The translations under genes and the position numbers were made by a program. From Isosphaeraceae bacterium (GTDB lineage Bacteria > Planctomycetota > Planctomycetia > Isosphaerales > Isosphaeraceae): a DNA stretch of 64,000 nt. The notes under the pieces are model-generated. The model was not told where the DNA came from. It searched no databases and saw only the letters and a program-made list of their open reading frames with translations. The stretch covers positions 3,359,641-3,423,640 of the forward strand of contig BPJS01000001.1 in assembly GCA_026004735.1 (NCBI GenBank). Reading direction: 5' to 3'. Positions 9,231 through 17,672 of the stretch are shown here, in pieces. Numbering within the stretch: position 1 is the stretch's first letter; each line of letters opens with the position of its first letter.

Positions 9231-11027
9231 TCAGACCACGCCGGCCATCGCCTGCAACTGCACCACCGACCGGTCCTGTTCCTTCACCAGATACTCACGA
9301 CCATACTTGACCATAATATGATCCCACGGCAAAACCTCGTCCGTGGGCCGCGACCGGTGCGTATAAAAATCCAAGTCGATGCCCGCCTCCGCAAACGCCT
9401 CGGCCCAGAGCTCAGGCCGATGATGCTCCCGCCACGCATCCAGCCGCGCACCCTTACGCCACGCCAGCTCCAACGCTGCCGCCACCCGCCGGTCTCCTCG
9501 CGTCAAAATCCCCTCCAACAAGCTCGTCGCAATATCATGACACTTGATCACCACACTCCGAATCTTCACCTTCGACCGCAAATATCGGTGCGCCCACTCG
9601 AAATACTCCCGCCGCTGCATTCCATTCCACTGATACGGCGTGTGCGGCTTGGGCACAAAATTCGACACACTGGCCGTCACGTCCGCATACCGCCCAGTCA
9701 CCTCCTTCCCAATCCGCGCAATCGTCTCGGCCATCTCCACAATCCCATCCAGATCCGCCTTCCGCTCCCCCGGCAACCCACACATGAAATACAACTTCAC
9801 CCGCCGCCAGCCCCGCGCAAACGCCTCCCGACACCCCTCGTACAAATCCCGATTGTCAATCGGCTTCCGGATCTGATCCCGCATATCATCCCGCGCCACC
9901 TCCGGCGCCAGCGTCAACCCACTCCGCTTGCCCTCCTGCAACAACGCCGGGATCCGCTTCAACATCTCCGTGATCCGCAAGCTCGGCAGCGAAATCTTCA
10001 CCCCAAGCGGCGTAAACACCTCGCTCATCCGCCGCACCAGTTCCTCAAAGTGCGGATAATCACTCGACGACAAACTCAACAAACTGATCTCGTCATACCC
10101 CGTGTTCCGATACGCCTCCATCGCCGCCGCCACGATCGACTCCACCGGCCGATACCTCAGCGGACGCTTGATCACCGTGCTCTGGCAAAACCGACACTGC
10201 CAGGGACACCCCCTCATGATCTCAATCGCAATTCGATCCTGCGCCGTCTCCACCAGCGGCACAATCGGCCGCGTCGGCAACGGACTCTCCCGATCAAAAT
10301 CCACCACCACACACGGCCGGATCGCCGCCGGCACATCCAGCCGCCGCCGCCGTACCCCCACCTGAACCCCCCCCTCCCCATACTCTGGCTCATAAAACCG
10401 CGGCACATACGCCCCCGGCACCTCCCGCGCCAGCCGCGCCAACTTCTCCTCCCGACTCAACCCCGAGCCTTTCATCGACCGCCACCCCTCACACACCCGC
10501 GGTAAGCTCGGCTCCCCATCCCCAACAATGAACAAATCAATAAACGGCGCCAGCAACTCCGGATTCTGCGCCCCAGGTCCCCCCGCGATCACCAGCGTCT
10601 CATCATCCCCACGCCCCTCCGCATGCAACCCCAACCCCCCCAAATCGAGCATCGTCAAAACATTTGTATAGCAAATCTCATATTGCAGTGAAAAGCCGAC
10701 CACATCAAACGCATGCAATGGCGTAAATGTCTCAAGACTGTAAAGCGGCAGTCCATGCTTCCGCAACGCCGCCTCCATGTCCGGCAGCGGCGTAAACGCC
10801 CGCTCGCACGCCCAGCCTCGCTCGTTCATCAGGCTGTACAAAATCTGCAGCCCGTGATGGCTCATCCCCAACGCATAGGTGTCCGGAAACGCCAGGCAGA
10901 CCGTCCCCGCACACTCTCCGTGGTCCTTCACGACGCTGTTCAGCTCCCCGCCCAGATACTGCCCTGGTGTCTGCACCCACGGCAAAACCTTTTCCAGCAA
11001 GTAGCTCTTCAGCGCGCCGTTCCGCAT
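9231..11027 (-). CDS. B12-binding-domain radical SAM protein (TIGR03960-like)
   Basis: A 598-residue protein with an N-terminal cobalamin-binding-like domain (about 30-170) and a radical SAM core with the [4Fe-4S] motif in MRGCPWQCRFCQ (CxxxCxxC). It resembles the TIGR03960 family, usually next to a partner that modifies uracil or tRNA; such a partner (TIGR03936/DUF2344) is absent here. Downstream conserved blocks include GLTLAPEVARDDMRD and KLYFMCGLPGERKADL, the latter typical of the rSAM barrel. ATG 11027 gives MRNGALKSYLLEKVL; a TTG nine bases upstream is also possible. It is transcribed divergently from a small lipoprotein gene, with a 16-base dyad between them. Confidence 0.87.
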   Translation of the reverse strand: MRNGALKSYLLEKVLPWVQTPGQYLGGELNSVVKDHGECAGTVCLAFPDTYALGMSHHGLQILYSLMNERGWACERAFTPLPDMEAALRKHGLPLYSLETFTPLHAFDVVGFSLQYEICYTNVLTMLDLGGLGLHAEGRGDDETLVIAGGPGAQNPELLAPFIDLFIVGDGEPSLPRVCEGWRSMKGSGLSREEKLARLAREVPGAYVPRFYEPEYGEGGVQVGVRRRRLDVPAAIRPCVVVDFDRESPLPTRPIVPLVETAQDRIAIEIMRGCPWQCRFCQSTVIKRPLRYRPVESIVAAAMEAYRNTGYDEISLLSLSSSDYPHFEELVRRMSEVFTPLGVKISLPSLRITEMLKRIPALLQEGKRSGLTLAPEVARDDMRDQIRKPIDNRDLYEGCREAFARGWRRVKLYFMCGLPGERKADLDGIVEMAETIARIGKEVTGRYADVTASVSNFVPKPHTPYQWNGMQRREYFEWAHRYLRSKVKIRSVVIKCHDIATSLLEGILTRGDRRVAAALELAWRKGARLDAWREHHRPELWAEAFAEAGIDLDFYTHRSRPTDEVLPWDHIMVKYGREYLVKEQDRSVVQLQAMAGVV

Positions 11028-11051
11028 CGCCCACAATCTCCCTCAGGCTCG

Positions 11052-11088
11052 TTCCCGGCGGACCGCAAGATCGACTACAATTCTAGTC
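11052..11088. promoter_or_regulatory. Divergent promoter region with dyad operator-like element
   Basis: GACTACAATTCTAGTC at 11073-11088 has inverted arms GACTA/TAGTC. It contains a plausible -10 on the + strand (TACAAT, 11076-11081, with TTCCCG 18 bases upstream at 11052-11057) and one on the minus strand (TAGAAT, 11080-11085). It lies between the radical SAM gene and the lipoprotein gene and is unusually AT-rich for this genome. The assignment rests on sequence resemblance only. Confidence 0.35.
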
Positions 11089-11176
11089 ACTCGAGCCTTC
11101 CTTGGCCTAGCCGCCCCGTCTCGCCCCGCGTCCCTCCGATTACCCCCCACCGGCGCCTCCCCTCGCCAGCTCGCCC

Positions 11177-11473
11177 ATGATCGACGCCTCGACCTCGGCT
11201 CACCCATCCCCTCCCGCCGCCAGCGGCCCATCCAGCACGAAGGCTCGCCCGGCCCGCGCCCCACACCGCCCCGAATCCCCTCGGCTCAGCCCCATCGGGC
11301 CACGACTCGCCGCGTTGCTCCTTGGCTTGTACCTCGCCGCCTTGACCGCCTGCGACTCCCGCCGTCCACGCCAGACTGAAACCCCGCTCGTCAATACACC
11401 GGTCGACGAACCGGTCGCCCCCATCGCCGAGTCGGCCCCGGCTGGCCCGATCCACAAAATCCCCATGCACTGA
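11177..11473 (+). CDS. Small predicted lipoprotein
   Basis: A 98-residue protein of unknown function. After a long basic N-region (about 42 residues, rich in Arg, Pro, Ser), a hydrophobic stretch LAALLLGLYLAALTAC ends in a lipobox (L-T-A-C, Cys near residue 59). The remaining 39 residues would be an exported, unstructured peptide. A shorter start inside the N-region is likely, but no clear internal ATG is seen. It lies alone between the divergent radical SAM gene and pdxA, 118 bases before the latter. No homologous family was recognised, and the call depends on the lipobox and intact frame. Confidence 0.5.
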   Translation: MIDASTSAHPSPPAASGPSSTKARPARAPHRPESPRLSPIGPRLAALLLGLYLAALTACDSRRPRQTETPLVNTPVDEPVAPIAESAPAGPIHKIPMH

Positions 11474-11591
11474 CGCGCCGTCTCTCGTCCCACAGACTAC
11501 CGGCCGTATGCTCCATGCGCCTGGCGCAACCTTCCAGAAAGCCATCCCAGCCCCGCTCTTCGGGCACCCACACCCACGTCCGTAAGCCCGC

Positions 11592-12626
11592 ATGACCACG
11601 CCCCCGCGGATCGCCATCACGCTCGGCGACATCACCGGCATCGGTCCCGAGATCCTCGCTCGCGCTTGGGCCAGCCGCGAGCCGCTTGCCGTCGCCCTTC
11701 CGTTCGTCGTCGGCCATGCCCCCGCCGTCCAGGCGGAGCTGGATCGCCTCCAGCTCTCGATCGCGGTCCAGCCGATCACCTCACCGGACCAGGCCCGGCC
11801 ATCCCCGAGCTGCCTGCCCGTCCTCGAAACCCCGACTGTCGATCTCGATCGTGTCCAACCGGCCACGATCGACCCCCGCGCCGGCCGCGCCGCTTACGAC
11901 TTCCTCACCCACGCCGCCCACCTGGCCCTGAACCACCAGGTCGACGCCCTTGTCACCCTCCCCCTACACAAGGAAGCTCTCCATGCCGCCGGTGTTCCCG
12001 AGCCCGGACACACCGAAATCCTCGCCCGCCTCTGCGGCTGCCCCGAACATGCCATGATGCTCTACGTCCCCCACCCGATTGCCGCCGGACCGGCCGGCCT
12101 CGGCGTCGTCCACGTCACCCTCCACGTCCCGCTCCGCCAGGTCTTCGACCTCCTGACCCCAGCCCGCATCCTCGCCGCGATCCGCCTGGCCGATCAGGGC
12201 CTTCGCCCCTTCACCGCAAATACCCCTCCGCGCATCGGCGTCGCCGGTCTCAATCCCCACGCCGGCGAACACGGCCTCTTCGGACTCGAGGAATCGGAGC
12301 TCATCGCCCCAGCCATCGACCGGGCCCACGCTCTCGGCCTCCACCCTGTCGGCCCCATCGCCGCCGATTCCCTCTTCAAATCCGCCTTCGACGGCCGCTT
12401 CGACGCCGTGGTCGCGATCTACCACGACCAGGGCCACGTCGCCATCAAAACCCGCGCCTTCGCTCACGCCGTCAACATCACACTCGGCCTGCCCATCGTC
12501 CGCACCAGCGTCGCCCACGGCACCGCCCACGACATCGTCGGCCGCGACCTGGCCAATCCCACCAGCCTCATCCACGCCATCCGCGCCGCCGCCCAGATCG
12601 CAGACTTCCGGCGCTCCCACCCCTGA
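11592..12626 (+). CDS. pdxA: 4-hydroxythreonine-4-phosphate dehydrogenase
   Basis: A 344-residue enzyme of the DXP-dependent vitamin B6 pathway. It oxidises 4-phosphohydroxy-L-threonine with NAD+ to give 3-amino-1-hydroxyacetone phosphate after decarboxylation. Signatures are ITLGDITGIGPEIL at the N-terminus, the metal-binding histidines in EPGHTEILA and YHDQGHVAIKT, and GLNPHAGEHGLFG for cofactor and substrate contact. Length is normal (about 330). It stands alone: the frame upstream of ATG 11592 is short, and the next gene runs convergently 27 bases away. No other B6 gene is in the window. Confidence 0.95.
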   Translation: MTTPPRIAITLGDITGIGPEILARAWASREPLAVALPFVVGHAPAVQAELDRLQLSIAVQPITSPDQARPSPSCLPVLETPTVDLDRVQPATIDPRAGRAAYDFLTHAAHLALNHQVDALVTLPLHKEALHAAGVPEPGHTEILARLCGCPEHAMMLYVPHPIAAGPAGLGVVHVTLHVPLRQVFDLLTPARILAAIRLADQGLRPFTANTPPRIGVAGLNPHAGEHGLFGLEESELIAPAIDRAHALGLHPVGPIAADSLFKSAFDGRFDAVVAIYHDQGHVAIKTRAFAHAVNITLGLPIVRTSVAHGTAHDIVGRDLANPTSLIHAIRAAAQIADFRRSHP

Positions 12627-12652
12627 CGCTCGTCATCCCCACCGCCACCCCC

Positions 12653-13813
12653 TCACCGCCGCACCACTTCCGACTCGCTCCAATCCGTCACCACCTCCTC
12701 CGGCCAGACCGACCGCACCTCCGGGTCACTCCAGCCCAGCTCCAGATCCGGCACCAGCCGATACCGCAGCCGAACCCGCCTCGGCCCGCTCAGCCGCTCC
12801 AGCGGAACCTCCTCGATCCGCGCAAACTCAAACCGACCCCCTCGCTCCCCCGCCACCACCTCCCCCAAGCGATAACATCCCGGGACCCCCTCCAACTCCA
12901 GGTAAACCTGATGCGCGAGCGCCGTCGGCAGCCCCCCTTCGGCCACCCCCAGCCCCAGCGGCCCCCGCACCGCCAACGCCTCATTCAACGCCACAAACCG
13001 CCCCGCTTCGGCCTCCAGCGGCTGGACGGCTGAGCGGACCTGTTCGGCTCGCGACGCGTCCGCCGTCCCCTCGAGCGCCCGCAGCTCCAACATCGGATCC
13101 CACTCAATCGTATACCGCGCATGCGGCAGGTCGTGCTCCCAGGCCACGCTGCCGCGAAACCGCAGTCTCGGCTCGAGGATCAGCTCCTGCGGCCCTCGCC
13201 CCTCATAATCCGTCGGCAGCAACTCAAACCGAATCGACGTCCCATCCACCGCCATCCACTCCGACCCTGCTTCGACCGACGCCCGCCGCGCCCCCTTGAT
13301 CCGCCCCGACCACTCCAGACCCGCCACCTCCAGCCCCGGCAACCTCACCGCCACCTCCACCGGCACCGCCCGCGCCATCGCCCGCGGATACCGCCGCCGG
13401 CTCCGCCAGCTCACCTCATGAATCCGCGTCGCCACCGCCCGCTCCTCCTCACCCACCAACTCATCCCGACGCCACAACTCCCCCAACGCCCGAGCCGCCG
13501 CGCGCCGTTGCTCCGGCCGCCGCGCCGGGTCGAGCAAGGGATACAACTCCCGCAGCACCGCCCGACCATATCCCGCCGCCGCCATCACCTCCGCCGGCGT
13601 CACATCCGGTCTCCCCAGCCGGTTCGCCGCCCGCCGCGCCTGCCATCCACGCCAGACCCGCCTCCCTCCTCCCACCGCCGCCGCCGCCACAATCACCGCG
13701 AAAACCAGACTCCGCGGCTGCATCAGCCAACCTTCCCACCCCCCGCCACTGCCTCTGGCTGCCGCAGCCCGCTCAGCTCGACCCACACCCTCTCCAGCCA
13801 AACCTTGCCTCAT
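12653..13813 (-). CDS. Hypothetical membrane-anchored protein, second gene of a pair
   Basis: A 386-residue protein of no recognised family. One hydrophobic segment (SLVFAVIVAAAAVGG, about 35-49) should anchor it, followed by an Arg/Ala-rich helical region (about 60-140) and a beta-rich C-terminal half with regular motifs such as VRLRYRLVPDLELGW. The start at 13813 overlaps the stop of the upstream gene (ATGA at 13810-13813), which favours it over an internal ATG at 13723 lying directly before the hydrophobic segment. The coupling suggests it works in the envelope with the secreted STN-like protein encoded just upstream. Confidence 0.72.
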   Translation of the reverse strand: MRQGLAGEGVGRAERAAAARGSGGGWEGWLMQPRSLVFAVIVAAAAVGGGRRVWRGWQARRAANRLGRPDVTPAEVMAAAGYGRAVLRELYPLLDPARRPEQRRAAARALGELWRRDELVGEEERAVATRIHEVSWRSRRRYPRAMARAVPVEVAVRLPGLEVAGLEWSGRIKGARRASVEAGSEWMAVDGTSIRFELLPTDYEGRGPQELILEPRLRFRGSVAWEHDLPHARYTIEWDPMLELRALEGTADASRAEQVRSAVQPLEAEAGRFVALNEALAVRGPLGLGVAEGGLPTALAHQVYLELEGVPGCYRLGEVVAGERGGRFEFARIEEVPLERLSGPRRVRLRYRLVPDLELGWSDPEVRSVWPEEVVTDWSESEVVRR

Positions 13814-14466
13814 CGCTCCGCCTCACGCCACACCGTCCGCCGCGGTCGCAACCTGCCTGCGGGCCTCTCCTCCACCCCACCCTCTCTCGGCCTCGGTGCG
13901 TCCACCCCGTCCGGTTCGACCTCCTCAATCATCGTCGGATGCCGTACCCCCGACTCGCCTTCCCCCGCCGCGACCCGCTCCCAAACCGCCTCCACCACAT
14001 CCCTCAGTTCGTGCAACTCCCGATGCATCACCTCCAGCTCAGCCATCACCCGCCGGCATGGGTCGTCTGCGCCCTCATCGTCCGTCACGATCAACAAATT
14101 GTCTTCCGGAACCACCCGGTACGTCAGCCCCACCTGGTCCAGCAACAACTGAAGACTCGTCTTCAGCCGCACCCCCTCCAAGCGCAACTGCACCGTGTCC
14201 TCCACCGTCAGCCCCCGCCGCACCAACGCCGCCCGATCCAACACCACCGGCGCCTGCAACCGCTCACTCAGGATGCTCACCACGTCCTCGAGCCGCGTCG
14301 GCTCCCCAAACGGCAACTCCCCCGGACGAGCCAACGCATCCACCACACTGACTGTCCCACTCCCCTTCGTCCCCCCCGCCCCCGGTTCCAATTGCCCCGC
14401 CCCAGCCACGCCCGCCACAATCAGACCGAATCCAACAAACCCCACTCTCTTCCAACGCGCATTCAT
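13810..14466 (-). CDS. Secreted protein with an STN/secretin N-terminal-like domain
   Basis: A 218-residue exported protein. A signal peptide (MNARWKRVGFVGFGLIVAGVAGAG) starts at ATG 14466, which has a strong ribosome binding site (AAGGAG) at good spacing; an upstream in-frame extension to 14538 is less likely. Residues about 55-135 match the short secretin/TonB N-terminal (STN) pattern: EDVVSILSERLQAPVVLDRA, then LRLEGVRLKTSLQLLLDQVG and YRVVPEDNLLIVT. Similar stand-alone modules are common in planctomycetes, with unknown partners. The C-terminal 80 residues are helical, then charged and disordered. It is translationally coupled to the downstream membrane protein. Confidence 0.75.
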   Translation of the reverse strand: MNARWKRVGFVGFGLIVAGVAGAGQLEPGAGGTKGSGTVSVVDALARPGELPFGEPTRLEDVVSILSERLQAPVVLDRAALVRRGLTVEDTVQLRLEGVRLKTSLQLLLDQVGLTYRVVPEDNLLIVTDDEGADDPCRRVMAELEVMHRELHELRDVVEAVWERVAAGEGESGVRHPTMIEEVEPDGVDAPRPREGGVEERPAGRLRPRRTVWREAER

Positions 14467-14534
14467 CCTTTCACTCCTTCCACGACAAGCCTTTCCGCAC
14501 ATTCCCGCAATCCGCCCCAAGCCATCACACCCCT

Positions 14535-14804
14535 TCACGGCGGATCATAACCTCCCGGATGCCACGGATGGCATCGCCCGATCCGCTTCAGCCCACGCCC
14601 CAACCCACGCGCAAACCCATACCGACGCATCGACTGAATCATATATTCGCTACAACTCGGATAAAACCGACAGGTCGGCCCCAGACATCGCCCCAGACTC
14701 ATCTGATAGACCCGAATCAGGCCAATCGCGCCCCCCGTCAGCAACCGACCGATTCGCCAAGACGCCGTTCGCTCGTTCTTTCCAACTGGCTCGCTCTTGC
14801 CCAT
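14535..14804 (-). CDS. yidD: Membrane protein insertion efficiency factor YidD
   Basis: An 89-residue protein of the YidD family, which associates with the inner membrane and aids YidC-mediated insertion. The diagnostic stretch is [25 protein letters not shown] with the conserved cysteines, followed by the [19 protein letters not shown] end. ATG 14804 ([13 protein letters not shown]) gives the normal length; the longer upstream frame would overlap rnpA and is low-complexity. It lies 48 bases downstream of rnpA, the standard order. The usual neighbours rpmH and yidC are not in this cluster. Confidence 0.93.
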   Translation of the reverse strand: MGKSEPVGKNERTASWRIGRLLTGGAIGLIRVYQMSLGRCLGPTCRFYPSCSEYMIQSMRRYGFARGLGRGLKRIGRCHPWHPGGYDPP

Positions 14805-14851
14805 GCTCGGCCCCGGACTCGCTCTTGCCGCTGCGCGCGGCCTGAACCCGT

Positions 14852-15211
14852 TCATCCGCCGGCTCCGACCCGCCGCGCCGCGTCCGGACCCAGCGCCGCC
14901 AGCGATTGGCTCGCCTGCTCCGCCGTCAAGTCCGCCGACCGCGGCACCACAATCAGATCGACCCCCGCCGCCCATCGCTCCTTGTGCCTCCGAAACGCCT
15001 CTCGGACCAGTCGCTTCAACCGGTTCCTCACCACCGCCTTCCGCGCCACCTTGCGGGGCACCGTCACGCCCAACCGCGCATACGCCAGCCCGCTTGGCCG
15101 ACCATAGACCACCAGCCAGCGATCCGATACGGCCCGCCGCCGCTCAAACGCCTCTCGAAACTCGGCCGAGTCAAGCACACGCTCCCGCCGCCTCAGCCGC
15201 TCGTCGCTCAT
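14852..15211 (-). CDS. rnpA: Ribonuclease P protein component
   Basis: A 119-residue basic protein that assists the RNase P RNA in removing tRNA 5' leaders. The family signature [19 protein letters not shown] (RNR motif) is intact, as are the N-terminal [17 protein letters not shown] and the central [16 protein letters not shown] sits nine bases before ATG 15211. yidD follows. The gene normally immediately upstream, rpmH (ribosomal protein L34), is not found; the 222 bases before rnpA contain no L34-like peptide. Confidence 0.95.
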   Translation of the reverse strand: MSDERLRRRERVLDSAEFREAFERRRAVSDRWLVVYGRPSGLAYARLGVTVPRKVARKAVVRNRLKRLVREAFRRHKERWAAGVDLIVVPRSADLTAEQASQSLAALGPDAARRVGAGG

Positions 15212-15433
15212 CCGGCTTCCCTCCAGGCTCGCGCCAGCCTGGCGACCCGCCCGTCTGCCTGCCTCAGCCGATCCGCTCCGCCGACTACCCCCCTAACCCC
15301 ACGCCTCACGCCGCACACGCCCGCCCCGCTCGGCCTGCCTGCCCGATCTGGCCAGTCCTGGTCAACCCTCGATCCCTCTTTGCTCCCGCACGCCGCGCCG
15401 CCTATCTGGTGGTCAATCCTCCGCCGATGCCAT

Positions 15434-15634
15434 TCACCGCGGCCCATCTGGCCATTCGACATCTCGGGGCGGCCCCAGCCGCTCCCGCACCAGCCAGCCG
15501 CGCCGTTTCAGATGCCAGATCGTCAACCCGCCCAGGATCAGCACTCCCCCCAGCGCAATCCCTCCCCAGAGGCGCACCGCCTCTCCCACTCGCCGCCGCC
15601 GCCACGCCGGATCAGTCTGCGGCTTCGTCCTCAT
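15434..15634 (-). CDS. Small single-pass membrane protein
   Basis: A 66-residue protein with one hydrophobic helix (LWGGIALGGVLILGGLTIWHL, residues about 22-42) preceded by an arginine-rich segment and followed by KRRGWLVRERLG. Charge distribution suggests an N-in or hairpin orientation, but this is uncertain. The ATG at 15634 lies 23 bases inside the end of the MerR-like gene, so the two are probably translated together. No family was recognised. The frame is short; the support is the overlap and the clean helix. Confidence 0.6.
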   Translation of the reverse strand: MRTKPQTDPAWRRRRVGEAVRLWGGIALGGVLILGGLTIWHLKRRGWLVRERLGPPRDVEWPDGPR

Positions 15635-15941
15635 CTCCCGCGTCCCACTCTGTCAGCAACTCCAACTCGGCCGCCAACCGCCCGATCCGCGCGTGCAACG
15701 CTTCCATCTGCTCCTTGAGCCGCAAAATCGCCTCAATTCCCGCCAGGTTGATCCCGGCCTCTCGATGCAGACTCACGACCGACCAGATCCGCCTCAACTC
15801 CCGCGGCTCGTAACCCTCCGTCCCATCCACTTCCACCGCGTGGATCAACCCCCGCTGCTCGTAGCGCATCAGCAACCGCAGCGGAACCGCCAGGTGCCGG
15901 GCCACTTCCTCCCGCGTGATGATCAACCGATTCGGCGCCAT
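15612..15941 (-). CDS. MerR-type / CbpM-like regulator
   Basis: A 109-residue protein with a MerR-like winged helix (ITREEVARHLAVPLRLLMRYEQRGLI, residues about 8-35) followed by the wing, an LREAGINLAGIEAIL-type helix (here HREAGINLAGIEAILRL) and a coiled coil of about 30 residues. This layout is shared by HspR repressors and by CbpM, the small modulator of CbpA. It lies 11 bases downstream of a CbpA-type DnaJ gene, so it may act as a repressor of the chaperone gene or as an inhibitor of its J-domain. The C-terminal end is acidic (DAGDEDEAAD). Confidence 0.8.
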   Translation of the reverse strand: MAPNRLIITREEVARHLAVPLRLLMRYEQRGLIHAVEVDGTEGYEPRELRRIWSVVSLHREAGINLAGIEAILRLKEQMEALHARIGRLAAELELLTEWDAGDEDEAAD

Positions 15942-15952
15942 GGCTCTTTAGG

Positions 15953-16966
15953 TCAAGACCGAGGATTCATCCGATTCCGTTCCTCAAACCGCCGGATCAA
16001 TGCCTCGCTCTCGGCATCAACCGTCTTCGGGACCACAATCCGCGGGATCACAAACAAATCCCCGGCCGGCCGCTCCCGATACGCCGGCACACCCAGCCCC
16101 CGCAGCCGCAACTTCTGTCCGCTCGACGTCCCCGGCGGGATCGGCACCGTCTTCGGACCATCGAGCGTCGGCACCTCCACCTTAGCCCCCAAGACCGCCT
16201 CGCCGATCGTCACCGGAACCTCCACCTGCAGGTCGTTCCCCACCCGGGTCAACCGCGGATGCGGCTCCACCTCCACCTTGACAATCAGATCCCCCGGCGG
16301 GCCTCCTCCCAGTCCCGGCTCCCCTCGCCCCTTCAGCCTCAGCTTGGCTCCCGGCGCCGTCCCCGGCGGAATCTTGATCGCCAACGTCTCGCTCCGTCCA
16401 CTCGGACGGATCACCTGGATCGTCGCCTCCCCGCCTCGGACCGCCGTCTCAAACGGGATCGTGACCGTCGCGTCCTCCGAACGACCCGCCCGCGACGAAC
16501 TCCGCCGCGTCCGCGACCCGCCCCCACCCCCCCGAAGCCGACTAAACAACTCCTCGAACAACCCCCCTCCCAGCTCCTCTGCGCCCAGGTCCGGTCCCAC
16601 CCCCGTCCCAAAATGCACCCGTCCGGCCCCCCCCGGCCCAAAAAACTCGCTGAAGTCGATAAACTCCGGACCCCCGCCTGCTTGCTGCCGCGCCCATTCG
16701 CTCGCCGCCGCCCGCGGACCTGCCCCCGCACCCCCCATCGCCTCATATGCCGACCGACCCAGACGGTCATACAGCGACCGCTTCTCCGGATCACTCAGCA
16801 CGTCGTAGGCCTGCTGCGCCTCCTTGAATTCCGCCTCCGCCTTCTTGTCCCCCGGATTCACGTCCGGGTGCAACTGCCGGGCCTTGGCCCGGTACGCCTT
16901 CTTGATCTGCTCGGGCGACGCGTCGCGAGACACCCCGAGAATCTCGTAGTAGTCGCGATCCGCCAT
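15953..16966 (-). CDS. DnaJ/CbpA-type co-chaperone
   Basis: A 337-residue type II J-protein. The J-domain starts at the ATG ([20 protein letters not shown]) and carries the HPD tripeptide ([13 protein letters not shown]) required to stimulate DnaK ATPase. A Gly/Ala-rich linker follows (about 75-120). There is no CxxCxGxG zinc finger, which separates it from DnaJ proper. The two C-terminal beta domains are intact ([18 protein letters not shown], then [15 protein letters not shown]). A longer frame to 17044 adds an acidic leader with no domain, so 16966 is preferred. It heads the minus-strand cluster with the MerR/CbpM-like gene. Confidence 0.9.
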   Translation of the reverse strand: MADRDYYEILGVSRDASPEQIKKAYRAKARQLHPDVNPGDKKAEAEFKEAQQAYDVLSDPEKRSLYDRLGRSAYEAMGGAGAGPRAAASEWARQQAGGGPEFIDFSEFFGPGGAGRVHFGTGVGPDLGAEELGGGLFEELFSRLRGGGGGSRTRRSSSRAGRSEDATVTIPFETAVRGGEATIQVIRPSGRSETLAIKIPPGTAPGAKLRLKGRGEPGLGGGPPGDLIVKVEVEPHPRLTRVGNDLQVEVPVTIGEAVLGAKVEVPTLDGPKTVPIPPGTSSGQKLRLRGLGVPAYRERPAGDLFVIPRIVVPKTVDAESEALIRRFEERNRMNPRS

Positions 16967-17131
16967 CCCCGTAACCACCTCCGCTTCGTCTCTCCAATCC
17001 TCGTCACCCGAGCGATTATCCGCCCTCGCCGCTTCATCCTTCAAGCCGCCGCTCCGCCTCCCGGCCCACCCGGCCGCTCCGCCTCGCCCCCACCCCGTGC
17101 CTTCGAGTAGGATAAAGGTTGATTTTGCCCA

Positions 17132-17629
17132 ATGGCCTGGGCCTGCTCCCCCATGTCTCGCCCGTCTCCCTTACCTCTGATTATTCACGAGCCACGCACG
17201 TTCTGGGCTCGCCAGCTTCGCGCCCGCTCCGCGACTTGGCCCGTTCACTGCCACGAAACCCGCTCCCTCGACGACCTGCTCTCCCTCCTCCCCAACCAGC
17301 CCTTCGGCTTGCTGGTGATCGATTCCGGCAACAACCCAGCCTCCGCCCTCGAACACCTCGCCGCCGCCTCCCTCCACCTCAAAAACTGGCTCATCCTTTT
17401 TATCGTCTCCCACGACGATCCCCAACTCGCCACGCTGGCCCGGACCCTCGGCGCTTCCCACGTCGTCGCTTCACCGATCCCGCCCCCCGTCGTCGCCTCC
17501 CTCCTCCACCGCTGGCTCAAGCTCTCACTCACGCGCCGCGACCGCTCAGGTTGGGTCGGCCAGCCAAACCCCTCGGCCGATGCCTGGCTCGACGAACTCC
17601 TCCCCTCCCCGCTCCAGCCCACAACTTGA
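17132..17629 (+). CDS. Stand-alone receiver-like protein without the phosphorylation triad
   Basis: A 165-residue protein (or 158 residues from ATG 17153) whose alternating strands and helices fit a CheY-like fold: [50 protein letters not shown]. The acidic pair of a true receiver is replaced by HEP, the conserved lysine is absent, and only the Asp in LLVIDSG sits at the acceptor position. It is probably a pseudo-receiver used for protein contacts. It lies 43 bases upstream of the Mrp gene in the same direction and may share its transcript. No close family was recognised. Confidence 0.6.
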   Translation: MAWACSPMSRPSPLPLIIHEPRTFWARQLRARSATWPVHCHETRSLDDLLSLLPNQPFGLLVIDSGNNPASALEHLAAASLHLKNWLILFIVSHDDPQLATLARTLGASHVVASPIPPPVVASLLHRWLKLSLTRRDRSGWVGQPNPSADAWLDELLPSPLQPTT

Positions 17630-17672
17630 GACCCTTCCGTCCTCCCGACCCTAACCCACCCTTTGATTCACC

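Noticed and set aside
13810..14538. Longer start at 14538 for the STN-like protein
   Set aside because: The extra 24 residues precede a clean signal peptide and a strong ribosome binding site before ATG 14466.
15208..15462. 84-residue minus-strand frame before rnpA
   Set aside because: Tested as a possible L34 (rpmH) position, but the composition does not fit; treated as noise.
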